DNA of 64,000 nucleotides, taken from the NCBI GenBank assembly GCA_041738935.1, contig JBGSOV010000021.1, positions 62,001-126,000 on the forward strand, in the 5' to 3' direction. Shown here piece after piece: positions 9,047 to 17,659 of the stretch. The translations under genes and the position numbers were made by a program. The notes below the pieces were generated by a model. That model made no database searches and was not told the origin of the DNA. It saw only the letters and a program-made list of their open reading frames with translations. The DNA comes from JBGSOV01 sp041738935 (lineage in GTDB: Bacteria; Patescibacteriota; Gracilibacteria; CAIRYL01; GCA-016699755). Each line of letters opens with the position of its first letter. The first letter of the stretch is position 1.

Positions 9047-9205
9047 GCCAACCGTCCGCCTCGGGCGGGCGTCTTTGCGAGTTCCGATTTCTCAGAACGC
9101 GACAATCCATGTTTTTTTAGGAATATGTCGCAATTACTACAGCGAATATTTCCTTTCTCAAAAGAAAGACGGTAGAATCTCTTTGTTTTTCTCTTACTCT
9201 TACAC

Positions 9206-9817
9206 ATGACTTTTCTTTCACAACTGACATGGCGCAACGCCACTAAGGATTTTGATCCGGACAAACGTGTTTCTGACGAAGACCTTGCCAAAATCAAAGA
9301 TTCGATCCGCATGTCGCCGACTTCGTTTGGCTTGCAACCGTATCATGTCGTAATCGTCACTGATGCGGAAACCAGAGCCCAAATCCGCGAACACGCATGG
9401 GGGCAAGCGCAGATCACCGATTCGTCACATCTGCTCGTATTTTGCACGCGACTCGATATCACCGAAAAACGTATCGATCAACTGATTGCGTTGGCAAGTG
9501 GTGGAAATCCCGCAGCGAAAGAAGCACTTGCCGGCTACGAAGGCATGATGCGCAATGCGCTCGGAAGTAGATCAGCGGAGGTACTCAAAGCATGGGGTGA
9601 CCGCCAGACGTACATTGCACTCGGATTCGCGATGGCGGCTTGCGCAGAATTGCAAGTCGATTCGTGTCCAATCGAAGGCTTTGTGCCAGAAGAAGTGGAT
9701 AAAATCCTCAAACTTCCACCTCATATCAAATCCGTTGCAATGCTCCCGATTGGGTATCGCAAAGCCGATCCTACAAAACCGAAAGTTAGGTTTAGCGAAG
9801 CGGATTTGTTTTCATGA
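9206..9817 (+). CDS. Nitroreductase-family flavoprotein
   Basis: 203 residues, in the 200-220 range of NfsB-like FMN enzymes that reduce nitro compounds, quinones or flavins with NAD(P)H. Typical features are RNATKDFDPDKRVSDEDL at residues 10-27 (the FMN phosphate-binding Arg and the helix after it), RMSPTSFGLQPYHVVIV (the S-P-T-S-x-G-x-Q-P motif) at 35-51, and late GFAMAACAEL and CPIEGF motifs. The catalytic class and physiological substrate cannot be told. It is alone on the plus strand, with a strong hairpin 20 bp after its stop. Confidence 0.88.
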   Translation: MTFLSQLTWRNATKDFDPDKRVSDEDLAKIKDSIRMSPTSFGLQPYHVVIVTDAETRAQIREHAWGQAQITDSSHLLVFCTRLDITEKRIDQLIALASGGNPAAKEALAGYEGMMRNALGSRSAEVLKAWGDRQTYIALGFAMAACAELQVDSCPIEGFVPEEVDKILKLPPHIKSVAMLPIGYRKADPTKPKVRFSEADLFS

Positions 9818-9836
9818 AGCAACGCCACACTGATTT

Positions 9837-9872
9837 CAAGCAAGCAAAATGAAACTCATTTTTGCTTGCTTG
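9837..9872. terminator. Strong hairpin terminator between convergent genes
   Basis: An inverted repeat with arms CAAGCAAGCAAAATGA and TCATTTTTGCTTGCTTG around a 3-base loop (one extra T). The run of T in the right arm and the A run in the left arm suit termination in both directions: nitroreductase (+) and the CX11C gene (-). Confidence 0.75.
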
Positions 9873-9900
9873 CTGTTGCTTGATTTTTGCTAACTGATTT

Positions 9901-9942
9901 CTGTTATCTGCTATTTGATACCTGTTATCTGTTATTTGACAC
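9901..9942. repeat. Two tandem 21-bp direct repeats
   Basis: CTGTTATCTG-C-TATTTGATAC is followed at once by CTGTTATCTG-T-TATTTGACAC, two 21-bp units with two substitutions. Partial matches (CTGATTTCTG, CTGCTTTCTAC) flank them. Located between the terminator and the 3' end of the CX11C gene. Confidence 0.65.
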
Positions 9943-9952
9943 CTGCTTTCTA

Positions 9953-10798
9953 CTAATCATTTAGCCAGTTATCACGCTCTTCGTCTTCTTTGTCAAAAAC
10001 CTGTTTGCTCAATTTTTCGACATCGTCCAAACAATCTTCGCGTCTGCTGTCGTTATTGATTGCGTAACATTTGCGAAGCTCTTCATCGAGATCAAAGTTT
10101 TGAATTGCCTCAGTTTGCTCCTGTGTTTTTCGCTCGCGTTCAGAAAAATTCAAATTGGTGAAACACTTGTTCCGCTCGACCCGCGAAGAAAGTTTTTGAC
10201 ATCTGATTCGCGCGAGTGTCGGTGAATAAAGACCATTACTCTTTTTTTCTTCATCTGGTTGAATTTGGACTTGCTGTTGCTTTTGCAATTGTTCCTGATG
10301 AAACTGAGCATAACAGACCATGCGCTCACGTTGGTTGCTAAGTTTCTCACATTTTTGAATAATCAGAGGAAAAGCTTGCTGATTTTTTTGTAACTCTAGC
10401 GCTGCCTGTCGCTCGGTTTCTGCCTTCATTTTTTCTGCTTGTTGATAATTATATTCAGCCTCATTACGAAATTTTTCAAAACAGAGTTCGCGCTTTGCTG
10501 GATTATAAATCCGTAAACATGATTGCAAACGCCAATCAATCTGCTCGTTGTTAAAATCAACTTTTTCGGCTGCAGTTCCGACAGACATACTTTTGGCTTT
10601 TTGAGTTTTAAACTCCTCTTCCTTTTTACGAATCAATGCGTGGCAAACCGCTCTTTCTTCCGTGTTGGAAATTTTGCGACATTTCATTTCTTCCAAAGTC
10701 GGTGAAAAAATCGCCGCAGCGAATGCGGACGTTACAAAGAGTAAGCTGACAAAAATAACAAGTGCGCCGAGAAACAGAGGAAATTTTATTTTGGTCAT
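9953..10798 (-). CDS. Exported protein with five CX11C repeats
   Basis: 281 residues from the ATG at 10798. A longer frame exists but would run into the peroxiredoxin gene, and only this start gives a signal peptide (MTKIKF, hydrophobic core, cleavage near AFA). The mature protein has five Cys pairs with identical spacing: 40/52, 94/106, 150/162, 200/212 and 244/256. Each reads [KRS]C-x4-[NS]-x3-[ER]R-x2-C, so Arg three residues before the second Cys is constant. The motif SPTL-x3-[KR]-C precedes repeats 1 and 4. Linkers are long, charged and Gln/Glu/Lys-rich, likely helical. Each pair could be a disulfide staple of a helical hairpin, or a metal or haem-type site, though no CXXCH is present. 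No known family recognised. It lies 26 bp after bcp. Confidence 0.75.
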   Translation of the reverse strand: MTKIKFPLFLGALVIFVSLLFVTSAFAAAIFSPTLEEMKCRKISNTEERAVCHALIRKKEEEFKTQKAKSMSVGTAAEKVDFNNEQIDWRLQSCLRIYNPAKRELCFEKFRNEAEYNYQQAEKMKAETERQAALELQKNQQAFPLIIQKCEKLSNQRERMVCYAQFHQEQLQKQQQVQIQPDEEKKSNGLYSPTLARIRCQKLSSRVERNKCFTNLNFSERERKTQEQTEAIQNFDLDEELRKCYAINNDSRREDCLDDVEKLSKQVFDKEDEERDNWLND

Positions 10799-10824
10799 GA
10801 GAATAGTTTTTGTTTGCGAATCAA

Positions 10825-11271
10825 TTAGCTGAGACTTTGAACAAATTCGAGGACTTCTTGCGTGTGTCCGGGGACTTTTACTTTGCGCCATTCCTTCACG
10901 ATTTCGCCATTATAAATCACAAAAGTCGAGCGTTCGATGCCCATCATGATTTTGCCGTACATGGATTTTTCTTTCCAGACTGAAAGCGCGCCCAAAAGTT
11001 CTCGCTCGGGGTCAGAAAGGAGTAAATACGGTAAGGATTCTTTCGTACAAAATTTTTGATGCGAAGCGACAGAATCTTTTGAAAGCCCAAAAACACTTGC
11101 GCCTGCCTTGGTGAAATTGTCCGTCAAATCGCGAAAGTTTTGGGATTCGAGCGTACAACCCGGCGTCATATCACGCGGATAAACATAGAGTACAAAAATT
11201 CCGGAAGCAAAATCTGCTTCGGTGTAGGTCTTGCCATTGTTGGCAACGAGTGAAAATGAAGGGATTTTCAT
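10825..11271 (-). CDS. bcp: Peroxiredoxin, BCP/PrxQ type
   Basis: 148 residues, normal for PrxQ, which reduces hydroperoxides with thioredoxin-type donors. The active site is YPRDMTPGCTLES with the peroxidatic Cys39, and Thr36 and Pro37 in the family positions. The resolving Cys that many PrxQ proteins have five residues on (TPGCTxxxC) is missing: position 44 is Gln. A Cys further on, in HQKFCTKE, might substitute, or the enzyme works as a one-Cys type. The late YNGEIVKEWRKVKVPGHTQEV stretch is family-typical. Its ATG overlaps the stop of a 33-residue membrane peptide gene (ATGA). Confidence 0.9.
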   Translation of the reverse strand: MKIPSFSLVANNGKTYTEADFASGIFVLYVYPRDMTPGCTLESQNFRDLTDNFTKAGASVFGLSKDSVASHQKFCTKESLPYLLLSDPERELLGALSVWKEKSMYGKIMMGIERSTFVIYNGEIVKEWRKVKVPGHTQEVLEFVQSLS

Positions 11272-11369
11272 AAACTAAACAGACTTATAAAGGCGGTGCT
11301 CAAGATGGAAATGAGCAGAATAACAGAGATAATCACAACAACGATTTTATTCGTTTTAGAGTGCTTCAT
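11268..11369 (-). CDS. 33-residue single-span membrane peptide coupled to bcp
   Basis: ATG at 11369, TGA at 11270-11268 overlapping the bcp start as ATGA. The peptide has a basic N-terminus (MKHSKTNK) and then about 22 hydrophobic residues rich in Ile, Val and Leu, ending SLFSL. This is a typical small transmembrane peptide. The exact overlap with bcp and the clean hydrophobic span support it as a real gene, but it is short and has no known family. It could simply set up coupled translation of bcp. Confidence 0.45.
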   Translation of the reverse strand: MKHSKTNKIVVVIISVILLISILSTAFISLFSL

Positions 11370-11438
11370 AGGGCTTTGGAGAAAACAATAATTACGCAGA
11401 ATATCAAATCATATTCAGCTTAAGTTGGAAAGCGAAAA

Positions 11439-13649
11439 TCACGGAAAAACAGTAATCTGTCTTTCAGTGCGTTCGAAAGTATTATCTTCGGCAAAAACTT
11501 TGAGCGTCACAGCATAGTCACCAACATCACGAAAAGTGTGTGTCGGATTGCGATCAGCGCTTTTGCTGCCATCACCAAATTCCCATTCGAAACGATCGAT
11601 CGTCCCGCCGGTACTACAGGTCGAATCAAAAGTAATTGGTTTTGGATCACTCGCATTGATGCGTGTTCGCGAAGGCGTAAAGCACGCTGTCATTGGTGTG
11701 GGTTTGCAAAAGACACGTTTTTTGGCAGTGACAGTCGCGTCTTGATTGGTAAATGCGGTAAACAGCACATTAAATTCACCGGTTTGTTGGTATTGGTAAT
11801 TTTCGGTGGTCTTAGCATTGCGTTTTTCGGTGCGATCACCAAAATTCCACGTGTACGAACGAATATCACAACCATCTTGCGGACACGAAGATAAGGTGCC
11901 GGAGAAAGTAATTTCGCAACGTGGCCAATACACTGTGTCATTGTCGACATCTATTGTGGCGACGAGTTTTCTTTCGAGCACTTCAACTTCGATTATTTTT
12001 GAAGCCTGATTCCCGGTTTTGTCAGTAACAGTCAGTGTTACTTTTTGATTACCGAGTGTGTTGAATTCGTGCGAAGCCTGACTGCTGTTTTGGTCGGTTT
12101 TGCCATCTCCGTCAAAATCCCACTCGTATGCGACGATATCATTATTGGCATCTGTGGATTCGGAAGCATCAAAGACAACGGTAAAAGGTCGGATATCTGA
12201 AATCTTTCCGTTTTCGCCCACTTTTGGATTGGTACGAATCACTGCTACAGGTGGGGCATTGAGAAATGTTGAGATGAGGAATTTGTTTTCGGCAGTAAGT
12301 CCCGTATTATCGGTGACACGCAAACGCACTTCGGAGTCGCCTATTTCGTCAAAAATGTAACTGGCGGTTGTGCCGAGTACTGGCTCGAGATTACCGGGGA
12401 AAAACCATTCGTATTTACTAATTTCTCCTCTGAGACTGCGCGATTTATTTCCAGCAAAAGTTACTTTTGTTCCTGCTTCAACCATCAGTGCTGCATCTTC
12501 TGACGAACTTTTTGTAGGAATCGTAGTGATTTCGGCAAGCACGACATTTTGTTCTGGTTCGGTAGTACGAATCATTGTAGAAAATGTTTCAGTATTATTA
12601 TTCGTGTACCACAGCGTGACAGAGACTTCGTATTCGCCAATTTCTTGAAAAGTATGCGAATTAAGCGGTGTCGATGTCTGATCATCTACTGCCAAATCAC
12701 CATCCCAATCCCATTCGTACGCACTTACATTGGCGGGGAGCGCGAGAACTGTCGCATCAAAATCGACCGTGAGTGGTACTGCTCCGGATTCGACATTTCC
12801 CTGCAAACCGCCGCCAGGGATAGTAAAAGCAAACACTTTTTCAATAAGATCAGCTTCCTGATTAATACCCGAAAGCTGCATTTGCACCCGTACTTCGTGT
12901 TCGCCCGAACGCTGAAAACGTGGCATCACGCGCAGTCCCGAAATGTTTTTGTCAAAGCGTCCAGTGCCAACATCCCACGCGAGTGAATCGACGGTGTAGC
13001 CACGGCTTTGGTAATACTGAGCAATTTCTTCTGCAGAAAAAGTGAGTGTTTCGGGGGCGCTCAAAATATCAGTGATATTTTTAGGCAATGGCGGAAAATA
13101 CGACTCTCCTTCATATACGAGAAAAATATCATTTTTCGCCGAACTGGGTGCGGCGTACAGCTTGTCGACAAAATTGTACATGCCAAACCACGCAAGCACG
13201 GTCACAAACTGCAATCCAATCGAGACGAAAGCAAAGACAAATGATGCGGTACGTTTTTGCTTGTTTTGCGATTGCGAAAAGCCCATGAAGAACGCAATAG
13301 TAACAAGGAGCAGCAGCAATACAGAGAAAAATCCAAAACTCAAATTAACGAGCCTGATCAAAAACCCTTTGACAGTATCTTCGTTTTGCCCAAAAAACTG
13401 CAAAACTGGATTGATGCTGCCTTGCTGATTAATCGATAAGGACAAAATCAGCAGTGCGACAACAAACAAAAACAACAAAAAAGTTGCGGCAAAGAGCGCT
13501 ATCGCCGAAATACGTTTTTTCTTTTTAGGAGGTTCGTTACCAAAACCGCCGTCCTGCGAAATGCCAGTATCTGTCTGCTGAATGCCGTTTTGTTCTTCTT
13601 GAAGCTTCTGAAGAAACAAACTTTTGTTTTCGTCTCCGGAGGGCGCCAT
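11439..13649 (-). CDS. Membrane-anchored protein with five PKD domains
   Basis: 736 residues. About 45 cytosolic residues ending in a PPKKKKR basic patch are followed by three hydrophobic spans (roughly 46-70, 100-125, 135-160). Then comes an extracellular part of about 570 residues. Five PKD-type beta-sandwich repeats can be counted from their YEWD[WF]DGD, YEWFFPG, YEWDFDGDGKTD, YTWNFGD and FEWEFGDGS cores, each followed by the H/Y-x-F...G-x-[YFK]-x-V-x-[LF] strand. PKD domains mediate protein or carbohydrate contacts in surface proteins. No catalytic domain is seen. The residues between the membrane part and the first PKD (about 170-280) are unassigned. A terminator directly upstream isolates it from the exporter operon, and a TATAAT at 13680-13675 may be its own -10. 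Confidence 0.85.
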   Translation of the reverse strand: MAPSGDENKSLFLQKLQEEQNGIQQTDTGISQDGGFGNEPPKKKKRISAIALFAATFLLFLFVVALLILSLSINQQGSINPVLQFFGQNEDTVKGFLIRLVNLSFGFFSVLLLLLVTIAFFMGFSQSQNKQKRTASFVFAFVSIGLQFVTVLAWFGMYNFVDKLYAAPSSAKNDIFLVYEGESYFPPLPKNITDILSAPETLTFSAEEIAQYYQSRGYTVDSLAWDVGTGRFDKNISGLRVMPRFQRSGEHEVRVQMQLSGINQEADLIEKVFAFTIPGGGLQGNVESGAVPLTVDFDATVLALPANVSAYEWDWDGDLAVDDQTSTPLNSHTFQEIGEYEVSVTLWYTNNNTETFSTMIRTTEPEQNVVLAEITTIPTKSSSEDAALMVEAGTKVTFAGNKSRSLRGEISKYEWFFPGNLEPVLGTTASYIFDEIGDSEVRLRVTDNTGLTAENKFLISTFLNAPPVAVIRTNPKVGENGKISDIRPFTVVFDASESTDANNDIVAYEWDFDGDGKTDQNSSQASHEFNTLGNQKVTLTVTDKTGNQASKIIEVEVLERKLVATIDVDNDTVYWPRCEITFSGTLSSCPQDGCDIRSYTWNFGDRTEKRNAKTTENYQYQQTGEFNVLFTAFTNQDATVTAKKRVFCKPTPMTACFTPSRTRINASDPKPITFDSTCSTGGTIDRFEWEFGDGSKSADRNPTHTFRDVGDYAVTLKVFAEDNTFERTERQITVFP

Positions 13650-13674
13650 GCGAAGTAGATGAAATATTCTCTGT

Positions 13675-13680
13675 ATTATA
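13675..13680 (-). promoter_or_regulatory. Candidate -10 box for the PKD protein gene
   Basis: TATAAT on the minus strand, preceded by CGG, 25 bases upstream of the ATG at 13649. No good -35 match stands 17 bp away, so it would rely on other contacts. It lies just after the terminator of the preceding gene, where a new promoter is expected. Confidence 0.4.
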
Positions 13681-13715
13681 CCGTTTTTTAAGAGAGAAAG
13701 AAAGATTGAACCTAC

Positions 13716-13744
13716 AAAAAAGACTGCTCGTAAGCAGTCTTTTT
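13716..13744 (-). terminator. Rho-independent terminator
   Basis: Perfect stem AAAAAGACTGCT / AGCAGTCTTTTT with loop CGTA and a T run on either strand. It lies just after the stop of the 13777-14931 gene and closes the long minus-strand unit that starts near 24082. Confidence 0.85.
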
Positions 13745-13776
13745 GAGAACGGAAGTATTACTCTTCGATGATAAAA

Positions 13777-14931
13777 CTAGAGATCAGAAATCTCGTCATC
13801 AACTGGTTCACTTACTTCGAAGTTTTCTTCAGAAACAGCAGACATCGTTTGCATCTCGAGCGACGCAGCAATTGCTTTTAACAACTTGGTAAAGTCGACG
13901 ACAGATGTGACTGCCGGAAAAACGACACGTCCAGGAAGATCAGTAATCATAAGATTTCCTGTCGCAGCTATCGTCAATGGAACAGTGTCTGTAACGGTCA
14001 TCTCCCAGGTTGATTCATCAAATTCGGTAATGTCGTGATCAAGCTGCAATGTAATATTGGTGCTCATCGAGCTAATTTTGAGCGGAGTAGTATTAATGCG
14101 AATGACAAATTGTAATTGCTTTTTGATTTCTGGCCACATTTCTACCAATTTTGCATTCGCAGCTTGCAATTCGGCTTTGGCTTGTACCAAATCGTCTTCT
14201 GTCATACCCAGCAAAACGAGAAATTCTGTTAATTTTTCAAGTTGAATCGAAGTGGGATTATTGGTCAAACCAATCTGATATTGTCCGTTAGATTTGGAAA
14301 CTTCGAGCAGTCCGCTTGCAAGGGTAATACGCAGCGCATCAGTGGCAAACTTTCCATAATCGTCATAGAGCGCCAGCGAAGCTTCGATTTGTTCACGAAG
14401 CATTTTGACAGCAGAACTATCGCTCGTCATTGCTGCAAGTGCATCGGCAAAATCAATCACCACATATTTGTCACTAAAAAACTTGGCAATTTCAAAAAAT
14501 CCTTCTGCCATCACCTTAATATTCGCGTCCGAATTGTCTTGCGTAATCTGCAAGTCGAGATCGCGCAAACGCGTCCAGAGATATTTATTGGTAGAATTGT
14601 AGAAGCTATCACTCCCGAGTCTCAGAGCACCAGCAAATGCCGGAATCGGTTGAGAAAAAAGACTCGAAAGAAGCAAAGTATCAAAGTCTACAGTAAAATC
14701 AGAATGCGATTCTGAGTCTTTGTTGCGATTTGTGTATTCGGTAGCGGTTGTGGCAGTGACAATGGTGTCGTCGTCGACAGCAAAAGTTAGGCGTGAAGAA
14801 GCTTTTGCGCCAAAATCATTCGAAAAGGTTGCTTCAAATGCAGTCAAAAGTTCGGATTCGTTACTCGCTGAAACCGAAAGTGGGGCGACAAAAAGTGCGA
14901 ATACGAACGAAAACGAAATAAAATATTTCAT
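13777..14931 (-). CDS. Exported protein of unknown family
   Basis: 384 residues from the ATG at 14931 (MKYFISFSFVFALFVAPLSV, signal peptide, cleavage near VSA-S). An ATG seven codons upstream is possible but weakens the signal. The mature part is acidic, with no Cys. It mixes predicted beta strands (LTFAVDDDTIVTATTATEY) and helices (ELQAANAKLVEMWPEIKKQL), a pattern resembling lipoprotein-carrier or LolA/LppX-like folds, but no motif confirms this. It is the last gene of the unit before the terminator at 13716 and lies 51 bp after the ABC exporter gene. A link to the exporter (substrate or periplasm-side partner) is inference only. Confidence 0.75.
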   Translation of the reverse strand: MKYFISFSFVFALFVAPLSVSASNESELLTAFEATFSNDFGAKASSRLTFAVDDDTIVTATTATEYTNRNKDSESHSDFTVDFDTLLLSSLFSQPIPAFAGALRLGSDSFYNSTNKYLWTRLRDLDLQITQDNSDANIKVMAEGFFEIAKFFSDKYVVIDFADALAAMTSDSSAVKMLREQIEASLALYDDYGKFATDALRITLASGLLEVSKSNGQYQIGLTNNPTSIQLEKLTEFLVLLGMTEDDLVQAKAELQAANAKLVEMWPEIKKQLQFVIRINTTPLKISSMSTNITLQLDHDITEFDESTWEMTVTDTVPLTIAATGNLMITDLPGRVVFPAVTSVVDFTKLLKAIAASLEMQTMSAVSEENFEVSEPVDDEISDL

Positions 14932-14982
14932 GAGGAAAAGAGAAAAAAACAAAAGGAGCTTACAACATAGTAATAGAATTTT

Positions 14983-16728
14983 TCAAACCAAAAAACCGGC
15001 AGTTTGTACTTCGACCATTTTGGCAAACTCCCCTTTTTTGCTGATAAGATGGGAATAACTCCCCTCTTCGATAATTTTTCCATGCTGCAAAACAATAATT
15101 TTGTCTGCTTTGCGGATTGTGCTGAGGCGATGAGCAATAATCAGTGTCGTGCGTCCTTCCATCAAAATATTAAGAGCTTCTTGTAACTTTTTTTCGGTCA
15201 CCGAATCAAGCGCGCTCGTTGCTTCGTCGAGTACGAGAATCGGTGGATTTTTGAGAATCACACGCGCAATCGCAATGCGTTGGCGTTCGCCACCACTAAG
15301 TTTGACACCCCGCTCGCCGACAATGGTTTGCAAACCTTCTGGCAAAATGGAAATAAAATCCCAAGCGCGTGCTTTTTTGGCAGCGGCGATTACTTCTGTT
15401 TCGGTCGCATCGGGCTTGCCGATACAAATATTTTGAAGAACGGAATCGTGAAACAAAAAGTTTTCTTGAAATACCATACCAACATTCTCGCGCAGCGAAT
15501 CTTGCGTGACGTCGCGAATATCCACACCATCGATGAGAATTTTGCCACTCGTCACATCAAAAAACCGTGAAATAAGGTGTGCGATTGTGGACTTGCCAGC
15601 GCCAGTGTGCCCGACAAGTGCAATCGTTTCTCCTGGTTTTGCCTCAAACGAAAGAGCATCCAAAGCATTGCGATTGTCATCATATGCAAATCCAACATTT
15701 TCAAAAACTACTTTCCCTTGCACTCGTGGCAAAACAGCAGCGTGCGGCTTATCAACTATTTCTTTTTGCTCATCCAAAATTTCAAAAAACTCTTTCACTC
15801 CATGATATCGCCAAAACACATCAACCGCTTGCCACAACAGCGTTTCTAACGCGTTTAGAAGCAGTGACGCAAAGCCAATAAACATCACGATTTCGCCGAT
15901 TGTTGTGAGTTGTAAGAAAAAAAGATAACTTCCCAGACAAAAAATCGAAATAAAAATCAGTGTATTAATAATCCGCGCAAGCATAATCAAAAGCGCCCAC
16001 CAGTTGAGGAGCGGTAATTGTACGCTCAGCGAACTGCGTTCGTTGGCTCGAAAACGCTGCATTTCGTCTGCCAAACGGGTAAAACTTTTGACAATCGCCA
16101 CGTTACCAAAGGCATCGCCGACATGGGCACTCGCTTCGGAATAAAATTCTTCCACAAAAAATTGCCGCTGATTTGTACGAATCATTACCGGAACCGCAAC
16201 CACCAAAAAAAGGAGTACGCAAACAATCAGCACCAGTCCCAAGCGCCAATTAAGGACGAGACAAAGGGGCAACAAAAAAATAATCGTCAGCAGATTGGGA
16301 ACATTTTTACGATAAAACTCGAGCTGAATCCAAAAGAATGCATCCGATCCGCGGGTAAAAATTTTGAGTGATTTACCCGAATGCGTGTCACCATGAAAAC
16401 GCATAGCAAGCTGCAAAACATGATCAAAAAAGCGCCTGCGCAAGGCATGAAAACTGTGATGCGCCATACGATCAGCACCAAGAGAAACCATTCCTTGAAC
16501 AATAAGAAGTAAAAGTCCGACCAAACCCCACCAAAGTAAGACGCGAAATAAAGATGAAAATGACTCCGAAGCTCCAGACCCAAAACCAACAAGCACATCA
16601 ATTATTTCGCGAAAAAAGACTGGCTCAAGGAGAGACAACAAAACAAAAACAACACTGCCAAAAAGCAAGATAATTGCGTGTTTTTTGTTCGTGACTGCCG
16701 AGATTGCACGAAAGTATGTAGCGAGCAC
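14983..16728 (-). CDS. ABC exporter, fused membrane and ATPase domains (MsbA/MdlB type)
   Basis: 581 residues, normal for a half-size type IV exporter that works as a homodimer. The N-terminal 320 residues hold about six membrane helices. The nucleotide-binding domain has Walker A GHTGAGKST at about 371-379, the Q-loop in MVFQENFLF, signature LSGGERQRIAIAR at about 476, Walker B ILVLDEATSALDS and the H-loop in IIAHRLSTI. All catalytic residues are present, so it should be active. Members export lipids, peptides or drugs; the substrate cannot be read here. The gene stands between a TPR-like gene and an exported protein, downstream of the cohesin genes, so a role in surface assembly is possible. 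Confidence 0.93.
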   Translation of the reverse strand: MLATYFRAISAVTNKKHAIILLFGSVVFVLLSLLEPVFFREIIDVLVGFGSGASESFSSLFRVLLWWGLVGLLLLIVQGMVSLGADRMAHHSFHALRRRFFDHVLQLAMRFHGDTHSGKSLKIFTRGSDAFFWIQLEFYRKNVPNLLTIIFLLPLCLVLNWRLGLVLIVCVLLFLVVAVPVMIRTNQRQFFVEEFYSEASAHVGDAFGNVAIVKSFTRLADEMQRFRANERSSLSVQLPLLNWWALLIMLARIINTLIFISIFCLGSYLFFLQLTTIGEIVMFIGFASLLLNALETLLWQAVDVFWRYHGVKEFFEILDEQKEIVDKPHAAVLPRVQGKVVFENVGFAYDDNRNALDALSFEAKPGETIALVGHTGAGKSTIAHLISRFFDVTSGKILIDGVDIRDVTQDSLRENVGMVFQENFLFHDSVLQNICIGKPDATETEVIAAAKKARAWDFISILPEGLQTIVGERGVKLSGGERQRIAIARVILKNPPILVLDEATSALDSVTEKKLQEALNILMEGRTTLIIAHRLSTIRKADKIIVLQHGKIIEEGSYSHLISKKGEFAKMVEVQTAGFLV

Positions 16729-16806
16729 GATGTCGTAGTGGAAAATAAAAAGAGGATTCTGATTATTCTCAAATCTACAACAATTTGCAAGTATGTAAAA
16801 AGTGAA

Positions 16807-17577
16807 TTATGAAGCTTTTGTATACCGATATTTTCGAGTGGCATTTTCGCAACGATCAAATTTTTGTTGCCCAAAGACTTCAATAATCTGTGATTTTAAG
16901 AGAGTAAAAAAATCACCGGTTTTATCTTCAATACATTCTAAAAGGAGCGTCAGATGAGTATCAGGAATCTCTGTCCGTTTTTGAATAAAGGGAATTAAAG
17001 TTTCGCACGCCCCTTGCTTGTTCCCGACAAGTCGATAGATTTCTGCTTTTTGCAAAACAAACACCTCATTATCAGGAAAATCATTTAATGCTTCTGATGC
17101 TGCAGTAAGTGCATCACCTAAGGCTTCTGCTGCAATCAACGCTTTAATTTTTACTGAGCGTGAAATTCCATCGGTTGCAGAATCAGCCCCATTAGTTAAC
17201 TTTAGCGCTTCCCCACTGTATCCCATGGCAGTAAGAATTTGTACTTTAAGTGTAAGCGCTTTTTCATCATCGGGTGCTCCTCGTAGTACTTCTTCAATAT
17301 AACTAAGCGCCAACGCGTATTCTTTGAGTAACAGATATGCTTTCGCTTTTTGTGTTAAAAAAAACAACCTGCTCTGCGGATATGTAGGGTCTTGTTTCTC
17401 TGCATCTGTCAGGTTTTGTAAATAATGGTCGATTGTGTCAATTGCTTGCTCTGAATGACCCATATTCATGAGATCACTTGCTACGAGTATCACTTTTTTT
17501 GGAGATGACCAAAAATCTTGTCCCACATGTTGTATTGATTCGGTCTTCGTGGAATTCCACCGTCTTTTTTCAGGCAT
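16807..17577 (-). CDS. TPR-like repeat protein
   Basis: 256 residues from the ATG at 17577 (MPEKRRWN); a start 12 codons upstream is also open. No signal peptide or membrane span, so probably cytosolic. Repeated helical pairs with TPR spacing and residues are seen, for example KAKAYLLLKEYALALSYIEEVL, KVQILTAMGYSGEALKLT and KAEIYRLVGNKQGACETLIPFI, starting at about residue 85. TPR proteins act as scaffolds for protein partners. Two late Cys (LLLECIED, FDRCENATRK) are not in a known motif. It lies between the cohesin operon and the ABC exporter and may be cotranscribed. Partner unknown. Confidence 0.75.
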   Translation of the reverse strand: MPEKRRWNSTKTESIQHVGQDFWSSPKKVILVASDLMNMGHSEQAIDTIDHYLQNLTDAEKQDPTYPQSRLFFLTQKAKAYLLLKEYALALSYIEEVLRGAPDDEKALTLKVQILTAMGYSGEALKLTNGADSATDGISRSVKIKALIAAEALGDALTAASEALNDFPDNEVFVLQKAEIYRLVGNKQGACETLIPFIQKRTEIPDTHLTLLLECIEDKTGDFFTLLKSQIIEVFGQQKFDRCENATRKYRYTKAS

Positions 17578-17659
17578 CTTAAATTTTAAAAAAACTTTCT
17601 TGTAAAGCTGCATCTAACAGATGCCAACCAAAAGCCACTTCTCTTTTTGAAGCAACTAA

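Larger units (their letters stand above)
8783..9205. other. Non-coding stretch with hairpin and repeat copy B
   Basis: 423 bp without a convincing gene. It holds the promoter of the small minus-strand peptide, a GGAGTAACTC/GAGTTGCCTCC hairpin at about 8880-8906 followed by CACATGTTT (shared with the hairpin at 28470), and the dispersed palindromic repeat copy B. The last 150 bp before the nitroreductase are T-rich with no clear promoter. Confidence 0.6.

Noticed and set aside
11536..13428. Several plus-strand open frames opposite the PKD protein
   Set aside because: They are antisense shadows: codon structure and domain content belong to the minus-strand frame.
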